The notes under the pieces are model-generated. The model was not told the DNA's origin, did not search any database, and was given only the letters and a program-made list of their open reading frames with translations. A DNA stretch of 8,156 nt from an uncultured Lachnospiraceae bacterium (GTDB lineage: Bacteria; Bacillota; Clostridia; Lachnospirales; Lachnospiraceae): positions 1-8,156 of the forward strand of contig CAJTOW010000149.1 of assembly GCA_910577655.1 (NCBI GenBank), read 5' to 3'. How positions within the stretch are numbered: the first letter of the stretch is position 1; each line of letters begins with the position of its first letter. Position numbers and translations under genes: made by a program. Shown in pieces: positions 1-5,670 of this stretch.

Positions 1-135
1 GGATATTTCCAGCGATTTCATACCGGATTTTGTGCAGAATTTAATTTTCAGACACCCTCTAGAGCTGGTATCTGCCGGTTGGGGGAAACAGTCTGGCCAT
101 GAATAATAGCTGTTCACAAAATATTCACAAATAAA
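1..135. other. 5' edge, no gene assignable
   Basis: Two forward frames stay open from the window edge and stop near 102 and 106, so this could be the last 30-odd codons of an upstream gene. Neither translation is recognisable. A 13-base string, AATTTTCAGACAC (43-55), recurs in inverse orientation at 4491-4503, where it lies in non-coding DNA. This suggests that at least part of the stretch is a dispersed intergenic repeat and not coding. Confidence 0.3.
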
Positions 136-162
136 TTAGCACTCAACTCTTGACTTGGCTAA
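136..162 (+). promoter_or_regulatory. Half-degenerate CIRCE (HrcA) operator of the Hsp20 gene
   Basis: The left arm TTAGCACTC (136-144) matches the canonical CIRCE arm exactly. After the canonical 9-base spacer the right arm reads CTTGGCTAA, which keeps only the outer GCTAA of GAGTGCTAA. The site lies upstream of a heat-shock gene and overlaps its -35 element, as expected for an HrcA repressor site. Reduced HrcA affinity is inference. Confidence 0.65.
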
Positions 163-180
163 CAATAAGTGATATATAAT
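150..180 (+). promoter_or_regulatory. Sigma-A promoter of the Hsp20 gene
   Basis: TTGACT (150-155) serves as the -35. The -10 lies in a TA-rich run: either TATATA at 173-178 with a 17-base spacer or TATAAT at 175-180 with a 19-base spacer. The -35 sits inside the CIRCE-like element, so repressor binding would block polymerase. The 5' leader is about 75 bases. Confidence 0.6.
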
Positions 181-259
181 ATATATAACAAATAAAACAT
201 TTCAAGCAACAGCAGTCATTCACAGAACAACTGCTGAGATATAGAAGGAGGGAAAGCAT

Positions 260-709
260 ATGTTATTTACACCTGCAAGAAGAAATTATGGTTTTGATCT
301 GTTTGATGATTTTTTTGATGATCCGTTTTTCCACAATATGGGGAACATGGGAAGAAGGCCGGAGAATATGCTGATGCGGACCGATGTCAGGGATGATGGT
401 TCCAGCTATATTCTGGATATTGAGATGCCGGGATTCAGGAAAGAGGATATCAAGGCAGAGCTGAAGGATGGTTACCTGACCATCGCGGCAGTCCACGAGG
501 AGAATAAGGATGAGAAGGACCAGGAAGGTAAGATCATCCGCCAGGAGCGTTACAGTGGTTCCTGCAAGAGAAGCTTCTACGTAGGGGAGCAGCTGAAGCA
601 GGAGGATATCAGGGCAGGCTTTGAGAATGGAGTTTTGAAGCTCAGCTTCCCCAAGGAGGCGCCGAAGGCGGTGGAGGAAGCACCCAGGTATATTCCGATT
701 GAAGGATGA
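260..709 (+). CDS. hsp20: Hsp20 / alpha-crystallin family small heat-shock protein
   Basis: This is an ATP-independent holdase chaperone that binds unfolding proteins in the cytoplasm as large oligomers. The protein has 149 residues, normal for the family. The N-terminal arm is rich in Phe and Asp (about 11-24). The alpha-crystallin domain runs from about 38 to 133 with MPGF at 56-59, ERYSG at 96-100 and the hallmark GVLKLSFPK at 124-132. The C-terminal tail ends in IPI (145-147), the I-x-I motif that docks on a neighbouring subunit. The start is fixed by AAGGAGGG (245-252), 7 bases before the ATG. The gene is monocistronic, with its own promoter, a CIRCE-like operator and a terminator. It closely resembles clostridial Hsp18/Hsp20 proteins. 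Confidence 0.95.
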   Translation: MLFTPARRNYGFDLFDDFFDDPFFHNMGNMGRRPENMLMRTDVRDDGSSYILDIEMPGFRKEDIKAELKDGYLTIAAVHEENKDEKDQEGKIIRQERYSGSCKRSFYVGEQLKQEDIRAGFENGVLKLSFPKEAPKAVEEAPRYIPIEG

Positions 710-722
710 CAGGTTTTTTGAG

Positions 723-767
723 GCGGAAGAGGTGATTGCCAGATGGCATCACCTTTTCCGCTTTTTT
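723..767 (+). terminator. Rho-independent terminator of the Hsp20 gene
   Basis: GCGGAAGAGGTGATTGCC (723-740) pairs with GGCATCACCTTTTCCGC (745-761) with one bulged base and one mismatch. A run of six T follows. It begins 13 bases after the Hsp20 stop codon. Confidence 0.9.
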
Positions 768-863
768 CAAAATACGCCTGCCTGAAAAGCTGCTGTCCAC
801 TGCCGGAAGTAAATTCGCTTGTGCCGCATAAGGAATGGGCCGTACGTTGGTCGGAAACATGAT

Positions 864-997
864 GTAACAATTCAGGCAGGTCTGCGCACCCGCTGCGCTG
901 ACCGTGTGAAAATGTAGTGGTGGAGGGCATACGGCCATCGCGGAGCGATTCTAAATGGTCGTATGCAGTAACTGTTCAAGGGGGTATCTGAACTGTT
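864..997. repeat. Structured tandem repeat, unit 1
   Basis: This is the first of two head-to-tail units with a period of 134 bases. Hairpin A is 879-888 paired with 894-903 (GGTCTGCGCA/TGCGCTGACC, 5-base loop, one T-T mismatch). Hairpin B is 927-938 paired with 955-966 (GCATACGGCCAT/ATGGTCGTATGC, one G-U pair, 16-base loop). The unit ends in CTGAACTGTT, which with the start of unit 2 makes the palindrome CTGAACTGTT-GT-AACAGTTCAG (988-1009). No open frame of quality was found here. Strand is undetermined. It could be a MITE- or REP-like element or a structured RNA. Confidence 0.75.
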
Positions 998-1136
998 GTA
1001 ACAGTTCAGATAGGTCTGCGCGTTCACCGCGCTGACCGTACGAAAACATAGTGGTCGCGGGCATACGGCCCATCACCGTAGGCGATTCGAAATGGCCGTA
1101 TGCCGTAACAGTTCAGAGGGGTGTCTGAACTGTTAC
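998..1136. repeat. Structured tandem repeat, unit 2
   Basis: This is the second copy of the unit at 864. Hairpin A is 1013-1022 with 1028-1037 (GGTCTGCGCG/CGCGCTGACC). Relative to unit 1, the A-T closing pair has become G-C with the central T-T mismatch kept, which is a compensatory change. Hairpin B is 1060-1070 with 1094-1104 (GGCATACGGCC/GGCCGTATGCC). Hairpin C is a perfect 13-base inverted repeat, GTAACAGTTCAGA (1105-1117) and TCTGAACTGTTAC (1124-1136), with a 6-base loop. A partial third copy of the C region lies at 2938-2967. Confidence 0.75.
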
Positions 1137-1154
1137 GAACTGTTACTGCCCATG

Positions 1155-1186
1155 ACTGTCAATAACCATATTTACGTCCTGACAGT
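1155..1186. other. Weak stem-loop downstream of the pyridoxamine kinase
   Basis: ACTGTCA (1155-1161) can pair with TGACAGT (1180-1186) around an 18-base loop, just past the stop codon of the minus-strand kinase gene. The T-rich run in that direction lies before the stem, not after it, so it is a poor terminator candidate. No better terminator for the kinase was seen. Confidence 0.3.
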
Positions 1187-1200
1187 ATTGCAAAAAAGTC

Positions 1201-2055
1201 TTATATCTCTGCAATAACCTCCCAGTATTGTTCCACCTGGATCCCCTTATATCCTTGCAGATGTCCCTGGTTTTCTGCAATCAGTTTGGAAAGTACCCGC
1301 ACCGCCTTTTCCACAGAAGCTTCCAGTGTTTTCCCTTCCAGAAGCTCTCCGGTCATGACGGCGGAGAAGATATCGCCGCTGCCAGGTACGCGGACGGGGA
1401 GATATTCGTAGGGAACCTGGAAATATTCCTGGCGGGTGCAGTCGTATCCGCAGACCAGATGACGGCTGGCCCCGGTTTCGGTGATTTCTGTGGCGCTGGT
1501 GATGACGACAGACCTTCCGGAGATTTCCCGAAGCTGGTCCACCAGGCTGCGGATCTCCTGGCTGGTGCCGGATTCCACGCCGGGTCCGCGGCCCGTCAGG
1601 AATCCGGCTTCCGTCATGTTGGGAACCATCACATCGGCCAGACGTACCAGCTGCCGCATGGCATCTACACGGTCCGGCCCGATGCCATTGTACAGATGAC
1701 CGCCATCGCCCATGATGGGGTCTACTACTACCAGACGTTTCTTGTCCGGGGTGCGTTCTTCCAGGTAGGAGCGGATAACCTCTACCTGCTCGATGGAAAG
1801 GACAAAGCCGGTGCAGATGCAGTCCGGGTCAAAGCCCAGCTCATCCCAGACCTTCAGGGTGTCTTTCATGAAGTCTGTCAGATCCTGAATACGGAACTTT
1901 CCGTAGTCCAGGGTGTTGGAGACCACAGCGGTGGGGAGCTGGAAGGTGTAATGTCCCATACGGGAGAGCAGTGGCACCATAGCGGCCAGGGCTACCTTGC
2001 CGTAGCCTGGCAGATCGTTGATCAGAAGAACCTGTTTTCCGGTTGTGTTGTTCAT
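1201..2055 (-). CDS. pdxY: Pyridoxamine / pyridoxal kinase (PfkB/ribokinase fold)
   Basis: It phosphorylates pyridoxal, pyridoxine or pyridoxamine with ATP in the vitamin B6 salvage pathway (cytoplasm). The preferred product has 284 residues, normal for the family. Motifs in order are the substrate-site NDLPGYGKVAL (about 13-23), DPIMGDGG (112-119), PNMTEA (145-150), and the anion-hole and catalytic-base motif PGSGDIFSA with Asp about 228. The usual GTGD reads GSGD here, which the family tolerates. An ATG four codons earlier (2067) has only a weak upstream AAAAGA. The ATG at 2055 has GGAG six bases upstream, so I prefer it. The gene appears monocistronic. The family is certain; PdxY versus PdxK naming is not. 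Confidence 0.93.
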   Translation of the reverse strand: MNNTTGKQVLLINDLPGYGKVALAAMVPLLSRMGHYTFQLPTAVVSNTLDYGKFRIQDLTDFMKDTLKVWDELGFDPDCICTGFVLSIEQVEVIRSYLEERTPDKKRLVVVDPIMGDGGHLYNGIGPDRVDAMRQLVRLADVMVPNMTEAGFLTGRGPGVESGTSQEIRSLVDQLREISGRSVVITSATEITETGASRHLVCGYDCTRQEYFQVPYEYLPVRVPGSGDIFSAVMTGELLEGKTLEASVEKAVRVLSKLIAENQGHLQGYKGIQVEQYWEVIAEI

Positions 2056-2141
2056 TGTTTTCTCCATTCTTTTAAATTAGATGTTTTTGTTTTGGGTGTC
2101 TGCTTTTATCATGGTCATCATGTCTGATAGCTGAGGGGCCC

Positions 2142-2834
2142 TTAAGCTGGAAATCTGACAGCAAGAATTTTTTCCAGCGGCCCATGGAATGTTACTTTGC
2201 CCCATGGCATGGTGATATTAAATTCACTGCCATTGATTTCAGAAAACGAAAATGTGCCAATGTCAGTCTTTTCTTCTTCCCAGTTATCAGAAGGGTAAAC
2301 ATGAATCGTGTGTCGGTTCAGTTCATGTGTTTCCAGGTTAAACAGATTCAGTTCACCAAATTCATAATATATATCGCCATGTTGGTCAGTTTCTGCATTT
2401 TCCTCATACCAGGTGCCGGTACGAAAGGTTTGAACCAGAATCTTCTCATCATTGATAAAGCTGTAATTAGCTTCCTCTCCATACAAATATCCGGAATCAT
2501 ATAAAAATTTTAAATGCCCGTTTTCAATTGTAAACAGTGAGAATGCTTCTTCACTCTGGCCTGAAAAATAGGAAAAAACCAGATATTTCCCGGATGGGGA
2601 AAGCAGTAACGAACCTCCGCCATAGCCGCTGGAAGGATAGGGAATCTCGAAGCTGTTTTCTGTTTTACCATCTGAAAGTACTGATAAAATAATATCATCA
2701 TCGTCGTCTAAAATAACGTTTCTTCCGTCTGGTAAGAATACAATGTCTGTGTCTCTGGTATATGGTTTCCCGTGATGGGCAGGGGGGATGTTTTTTGTCG
2801 CTTCAATGGCTGTTTTTCTGTGCTGCTCTGTCAT
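2142..2834 (-). CDS. Hypothetical protein with beta-propeller-like repeats
   Basis: I do not recognise a named family. The product has 230 residues with no signal peptide or membrane segment. It contains several short beta-rich units of the type seen in WD40/TolB-like propellers: LPDGRNVIL (about 34-42), LSPSGKYLVFSYF (78-90), then an FSLFTIENGHLKFLY-like strand pair (98-112). A run of five Asp sits at 43-47. About 230 residues allow only four or so blades, so it may be a partial propeller or a contact-dependent immunity-type protein; both are inference. The start is set by GGAGGT five bases before the ATG at 2834. A longer frame to 2891 lacks a ribosome site and would cover the promoter. It lies 87 bases upstream of the kinase gene on the same strand. 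Confidence 0.75.
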   Translation of the reverse strand: MTEQHRKTAIEATKNIPPAHHGKPYTRDTDIVFLPDGRNVILDDDDDIILSVLSDGKTENSFEIPYPSSGYGGGSLLLSPSGKYLVFSYFSGQSEEAFSLFTIENGHLKFLYDSGYLYGEEANYSFINDEKILVQTFRTGTWYEENAETDQHGDIYYEFGELNLFNLETHELNRHTIHVYPSDNWEEEKTDIGTFSFSEINGSEFNITMPWGKVTFHGPLEKILAVRFPA

Positions 2835-2868
2835 AAAATACCTCCGTAAAAAAATTGCTGCAGAATCT

Positions 2869-2874
2869 ATTATA
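2869..2874 (-). promoter_or_regulatory. -10 box for the beta-propeller-like gene
   Basis: TATAAT on the minus strand lies 35 bases upstream of the ATG at 2834. At 16-18 base spacing only a poor -35 (TTCCAT-like) is visible, so this promoter may be weak or activator dependent. Confidence 0.45.
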
Positions 2875-2918
2875 CCGCAATGGATTCCCATATGGAATAG
2901 ATATTGTGAAAAATCATT

Positions 2919-2982
2919 CTTTAGCAGTATTGTTGTTGTAACAGTTCAAGGGGTATCTGAACTGTTATAGGTATTGCTAAAG
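2919..2982. repeat. Nested inverted repeat, partial copy of the 864-1136 element
   Basis: The inner perfect arms are TAACAGTTCA (2939-2948) and TGAACTGTTA (2958-2967) with a 9-base loop. The outer perfect arms are CTTTAGCA (2919-2926) and TGCTAAAG (2975-2982). The inner part is nearly identical to 968-998, sharing CAAGGGGTATCTGAACTGTT apart from one G in the run. It lies between the divergent promoters of the 2142 gene and marR, and ends 25 bases before the marR -35. Confidence 0.7.
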
Positions 2983-3006
2983 CGTACCCATCGGAACATC
3001 GCCCCC

Positions 3007-3035
3007 TTGACAAATCCCTGCATATGCCCTAAAAT
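3007..3035 (+). promoter_or_regulatory. Promoter of the marR gene
   Basis: TTGACA (3007-3012) is a consensus -35. A 17-base spacer leads to TAAAAT (3030-3035), one mismatch from the -10 consensus. Transcription would start around 3042, inside the palindromic operator. Confidence 0.8.
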
Positions 3036-3055
3036 AGTTCAAAATAGAACTATTT
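3032..3055 (+). promoter_or_regulatory. Palindromic operator, probably bound by MarR itself
   Basis: AAATAGTTC (3032-3040) and GAACTATTT (3047-3055) form a perfect 9-base inverted repeat with a 6-base spacer. It overlaps the -10 and the predicted start of transcription. Its size and placement fit a MarR dimer site for negative autoregulation; the binding protein is inferred. Confidence 0.7.
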
Positions 3056-3077
3056 AAAGCGGACGGGAGGCACACAT

Positions 3078-3527
3078 ATGCTATCCATATTCTGGGAACA
3101 ACATGCACTGGCCAGATCTCTCTATGGAGACTGTCTGGAAGATGTCTGCAAAACCCATGGGATGACCCGGATGGAGATGGACATTCTCCTTTTCCTGGCC
3201 AACAATCCCCAGTATGACACAGCGGCGGACATGGTGGAGATCCGGCAGCTGGCCAAGTCCCATGTATCCATGGCGGTGAAGACGCTGACAGAGCGTGGGA
3301 TGCTAACAAGACATTACAAATCCGGAAACAGGAAGACGGTTCATCTGAGGCTTACAAAGAAAGCGGATCCCATAGTCCAGGACGGCAAAAAGGCCCAGGA
3401 GAAGTTTGTCTCGATTCTGTATGCCGGATTTTCCGGGGAGGAAGTACAGCAGTGCCGGGAGCTTTTCTGTAAGATCCGGGAAAATATCAGAGATTATTAT
3501 GTACTCTCGGAATCTCACCATGCCTGA
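3078..3527 (+). CDS. MarR-family transcriptional regulator
   Basis: This is a dimeric winged-helix repressor of 149 residues. N- and C-terminal helices form the dimer interface. The winged HTH spans about 30-95, with the recognition helix around AKSHVSMAVKTLTERG (59-74) and the wing around 78-93 (HYKSGNRKTVHL). The usual Asp-Arg-Arg wing motif is replaced by Ser-Gly-Asn-Arg. GGGAGG (3065-3070) lies 7 bases before the ATG. The operator overlapping its promoter indicates autoregulation. The TauE/SafE exporter 151 bases downstream on the same strand is the likely second target. Cys residues at 20, 24, 126 and 131 could support redox sensing, but this is speculative. Confidence 0.9.
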   Translation: MLSIFWEQHALARSLYGDCLEDVCKTHGMTRMEMDILLFLANNPQYDTAADMVEIRQLAKSHVSMAVKTLTERGMLTRHYKSGNRKTVHLRLTKKADPIVQDGKKAQEKFVSILYAGFSGEEVQQCRELFCKIRENIRDYYVLSESHHA

Positions 3528-3631
3528 TTTTGTGAGATGATTTTTTGTCAGATGTGTACAAATTTATGAGGCGTACGTGGAACGTACGTTGATTAAATTT
3601 GGGTGCATCTGGCAGAGAATCAACCACAAAG
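3528..3631 (+). repeat. Long imperfect hairpin between marR and the exporter
   Basis: The structure begins directly after the marR stop codon. It is symmetric about 3580: CGTACGT (3572-3578)/ACGTACG (3582-3588) with loop GGA; CAAATTTA (3559-3566)/TAAATTTG (3594-3601); TGATTTTTTGTCAGATG (3538-3554)/CATCTGGCAGAGAATCA (3606-3622), where all three differences are G-U compatible; and, after a small internal loop, TTTTGTG (3528-3534)/CACAAAG (3625-3631). No T run follows, so it is not a standard terminator. It may be a MITE or an mRNA processing or regulatory hairpin. Confidence 0.75.
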
Positions 3632-3678
3632 GCAGGTGCGGGGAGACTCTGAGAGTACATTATTAAGAGGGAGGAAGC

Positions 3679-4455
3679 ATGATGGAGATACTGGTTAAGA
3701 TACTGGTCTGTTTTTTTGCGGGGATGGGGGCAGGACTGGGAACCGGCTTTGCGGGAATGAGCGCCGCTGCGGTTATCAGCCCCATGTTGATTACATTTCT
3801 GGGTATGCCGGCCTACGCTGCAGTAGGGATCGCCCTGGCAAGCGATGTCCTGGCCAGTGCCGTCAGCGCCTGGACCTATGGAAAGAACGGGAATCTGGAT
3901 ATCCGCAATGGCATCGTCATGATGGTCTCGGTGCTGTGTTTTACCGTAGTGGGCAGCTGGGTGGCCAGCCATGTGCCCAATACGGCTATGGGAAGCTTTT
4001 CCGTATGCATGACCTTCCTGCTGGGAATCAAATTCATCGTGAAACCGGTGATGACCACCAGGGAGGCTATGGGAGCAGTAGATGCCGGGAAACGTTTCCG
4101 CCAGTCAATGGTATGCGGGATCCTGATCGGATTCATCTGCGGGTTCGTCGGGGCAGGCGGGGGTATGATGATGCTTCTGATCCTGACCAGTGTCCTGGGC
4201 TATGAGCTGAAGACAGCGGTGGGCACCAGCGTGTTCATCATGACCTTTACGGCATTGACGGGAGCGGTGAGCCATTTTCTCATGGGAGGCTTCCCGGATC
4301 CCTTTATTTTCTGTCTCTGTGTGCTGTTCACCTTTCTGTGGGCCAGGATCGCCGCTGTCTTCGCCAACAAGGCCAGTGCCGTGACTCTGAACCGGGCCAC
4401 GGGGGTGGTGCTGGCGCTGCTGGGTGCGGTGATTATGGTGGTGAACTGGATGTGA
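3679..4455 (+). CDS. TauE/SafE-family membrane exporter (sulfite/organosulfur type)
   Basis: This is an integral membrane protein of 258 residues, typical for the family. Members export sulfite, sulfoacetate or similar small anions; the real substrate here is unknown. Two homologous halves are visible. The first has GTGFAGMSAAAVISPML (about 21-37) and GIALASDVLASAVSAW. The second has GFVGAGGGMMMLLIL (155-169) and GTSVFIMTFTALTGAVSHF. About 7-8 hydrophobic segments lie near 5-27, 29-63, 78-97, 104-121, 144-172, 181-202, 206-228 and 239-257. GGGAGG (3669-3674) precedes two adjacent ATGs; spacing is 4 bases to 3679 and 7 to 3682, so the second may be the true start. The gene is preceded by marR and the long hairpin and is probably MarR controlled. 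Confidence 0.9.
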   Translation: MMEILVKILVCFFAGMGAGLGTGFAGMSAAAVISPMLITFLGMPAYAAVGIALASDVLASAVSAWTYGKNGNLDIRNGIVMMVSVLCFTVVGSWVASHVPNTAMGSFSVCMTFLLGIKFIVKPVMTTREAMGAVDAGKRFRQSMVCGILIGFICGFVGAGGGMMMLLILTSVLGYELKTAVGTSVFIMTFTALTGAVSHFLMGGFPDPFIFCLCVLFTFLWARIAAVFANKASAVTLNRATGVVLALLGAVIMVVNWM

Positions 4456-4487
4456 TATCAGATACATCTGCCTGGGCAAAAGACCAG

Positions 4488-4579
4488 AGCGTGTCTGAAA
4501 ATTGCTTTCCGTCAGCAGTGGGACACAGTTTGTGGGACACCGTAGGCGCCTCTTGTGGAGATGGCGGAATGAATTTTCA
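4488..4579. repeat. Remnant of a dispersed intergenic repeat
   Basis: It lies between two convergent genes. TGAAAATT (4496-4503) and AATTTTCA (4572-4579) form its inverted ends. GTGTCTGAAAATT (4491-4503) is the inverse of 43-55. Inside is a direct repeat, GTGGGACAC at 4518-4526 and 4532-4540 (period 14). No open frame or clear terminator is present. Confidence 0.45.
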
Positions 4580-4603
4580 AAAACGTCAGGGACAGCCTGT
4601 TGT

Positions 4604-5065
4604 CTAAGAATGGTGATTCATAATCTTTGAAAGCAGTCCCTGGCATCCGGCCACCACATCCCGGTAGGTGGTCTCGAAATCCCCAGTATACCAGGGATCG
4701 GCCACATCCTGGGTGCTTCCGGCAAATTCCAGAAGCTTGTATATCTTCTTGTCCGGGTCGCCGCCCAGCATCCGGTGCATGTTGCGGATGTTCCAGGTAT
4801 CCATGCCGATGAGATAGTCGTAGGCGGCATAGTCGGACCGGGTCAGCTGTCTGGCGGTTTTACCCGCGCAGCTGATTCCTACCTGGCGGAGCTTTTCCCG
4901 GGTCCCCCGGTGGACCGGGTTGCCGGTCTCCTCGGTACTGGTGGCAGCGGATGCGATCTGGAACCGGGATTCCAGACCGGCTTTTTTCACCATATCCTTC
5001 ATGACAAATTCAGCCATGGGGCTGCGGCAGATGTTGCCGTGGCAGATAAACAGGATTTTTATCAT
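4604..5065 (-). CDS. Low-molecular-weight protein-tyrosine phosphatase
   Basis: A cytoplasmic phosphatase that hydrolyses phosphotyrosine, and possibly phosphoarginine, through a cysteinyl-phosphate intermediate. The product has 153 residues, normal for the family. The P-loop is CHGNICRS (8-15), with nucleophile Cys8 and Arg14. The general-acid motif DPWYTGDF starts at Asp123, and tyrosines follow in the variable wall. AAGGAG lies 10 bases before the ATG, a rather long spacing. It is convergent with the exporter gene, with no partner kinase or capsule genes nearby. The family assignment is firm; the target is unknown. Confidence 0.95.
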   Translation of the reverse strand: MIKILFICHGNICRSPMAEFVMKDMVKKAGLESRFQIASAATSTEETGNPVHRGTREKLRQVGISCAGKTARQLTRSDYAAYDYLIGMDTWNIRNMHRMLGGDPDKKIYKLLEFAGSTQDVADPWYTGDFETTYRDVVAGCQGLLSKIMNHHS

Positions 5066-5097
5066 TTTTTAATAACTCCTTATATGTTTTGTATTTC

Positions 5098-5191
5098 TTC
5101 TCAAATGCTTGATTTTGCCGGGTTTTTAGGGCTGTTCCATAGTCCTGTGTTTTAAAAGTATTTTCTCAAATCGTTTCATACTTTCTCATAT
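5098..5191. repeat. Three short direct repeats, TTCTCAAAT-like
   Basis: TTCTCAAAT occurs at 5098-5106 and 5163-5171, and TTCTCATAT at 5183-5191. They lie in the gene-free stretch 5066-5308 upstream of the phosphatase. The sequence is AT-rich, so chance is possible. They could be regulator or integrase arm sites, but no integrase gene is seen beside them. The rest of the stretch holds only an orphan terminator. Confidence 0.25.
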
Positions 5192-5216
5192 TTATCCCTG
5201 CAAAATTGGTAAATAT

Positions 5217-5253
5217 GTTGGTAAAGTAAGCAGCTTTACCAACGGGCTTTTTT
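5217..5253 (+). terminator. Orphan rho-independent terminator
   Basis: GTTGGTAAAG (5217-5226) and CTTTACCAAC (5234-5243) form a perfect 10-base stem with a 7-base loop, followed by GGGC and six T. It is a strong terminator for forward transcription, but no forward gene ends here: both flanking genes are on the minus strand. TTGGTAAA also occurs 12 bases earlier (5206-5213). Confidence 0.75.
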
Positions 5254-5308
5254 AAGAGTTCGCCATATTGGAGCAAAAGGTATGCCTGCATACATAAGGG
5301 GTTATTTT

Positions 5309-5656
5309 TCAACCATTCATTGAAAAATACTTTAAATCTTGAAATTCGTCATCCATAAATTCAAAAGTAAATATATGTATATCATCAAATGATTGTTCTA
5401 AATAATTTACTTGCCCATTGTCATAGTTAATAACAGGCTTCCCTAGCTTCTCTTTGATTTCATCAGTGCTGAAATCTCCAAAAGCTGCAACAATATCGTG
5501 CATCATAAATTCTATAATGGAGTCCAATCGTGCATTATACTTTTCAGATATTGTCTTTACCTGCTCCATGTAATTTTCCTCAGGTTCTTCATCCCAAGCA
5601 AAAATCAGCCCATGGTACTCAAATACAAACTGCTCCAATTCTTCATCAAACCTCAT
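5309..5656 (-). CDS. Small acidic hypothetical protein
   Basis: The family is not recognised. It has 115 residues, is strongly acidic and has no membrane segment. Visible features are a WDEEPEEN segment near 21-28, a predicted helical middle (about 29-66) and a beta-rich C terminus with alternating Phe and acidic residues (FTFEFMDDEF). The ATG at 5656 has GGAGG 8 bases upstream. A TTG at 5686 in the same frame has no such site. Its ribosome site starts directly after the stop codon of the GNAT remnant, so the two were probably co-transcribed. It could be an immunity-type protein, but there is no direct evidence for that. Confidence 0.65.
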   Translation of the reverse strand: MRFDEELEQFVFEYHGLIFAWDEEPEENYMEQVKTISEKYNARLDSIIEFMMHDIVAAFGDFSTDEIKEKLGKPVINYDNGQVNYLEQSFDDIHIFTFEFMDDEFQDLKYFSMNG

Positions 5657-5670
5657 TATTGTTTCCTCCG

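Noticed and set aside
577..938. Two minus-strand frames across the Hsp20 end and first repeat
   Set aside because: They cross the Hsp20 terminator and the structured repeat and show no protein family signal.
864..1136. CRISPR array
   Set aside because: Only two units of about 135 bases exist, with no short repeats and unique spacers and no cas genes nearby.
1228..2127. Long forward open frame of 299 codons
   Set aside because: It is antisense to the pyridoxamine kinase, whose motifs are unmistakable; the forward translation has no recognisable domain.
3559..3601. Rho-independent terminator after marR
   Set aside because: The stem is not followed by a T run on the forward strand, and it is far longer than a normal terminator.
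3487..4479. Several minus-strand frames across the exporter
   Set aside because: They are shadows of the TauE/SafE gene, rich in His and Gln, without ribosome sites or family features.
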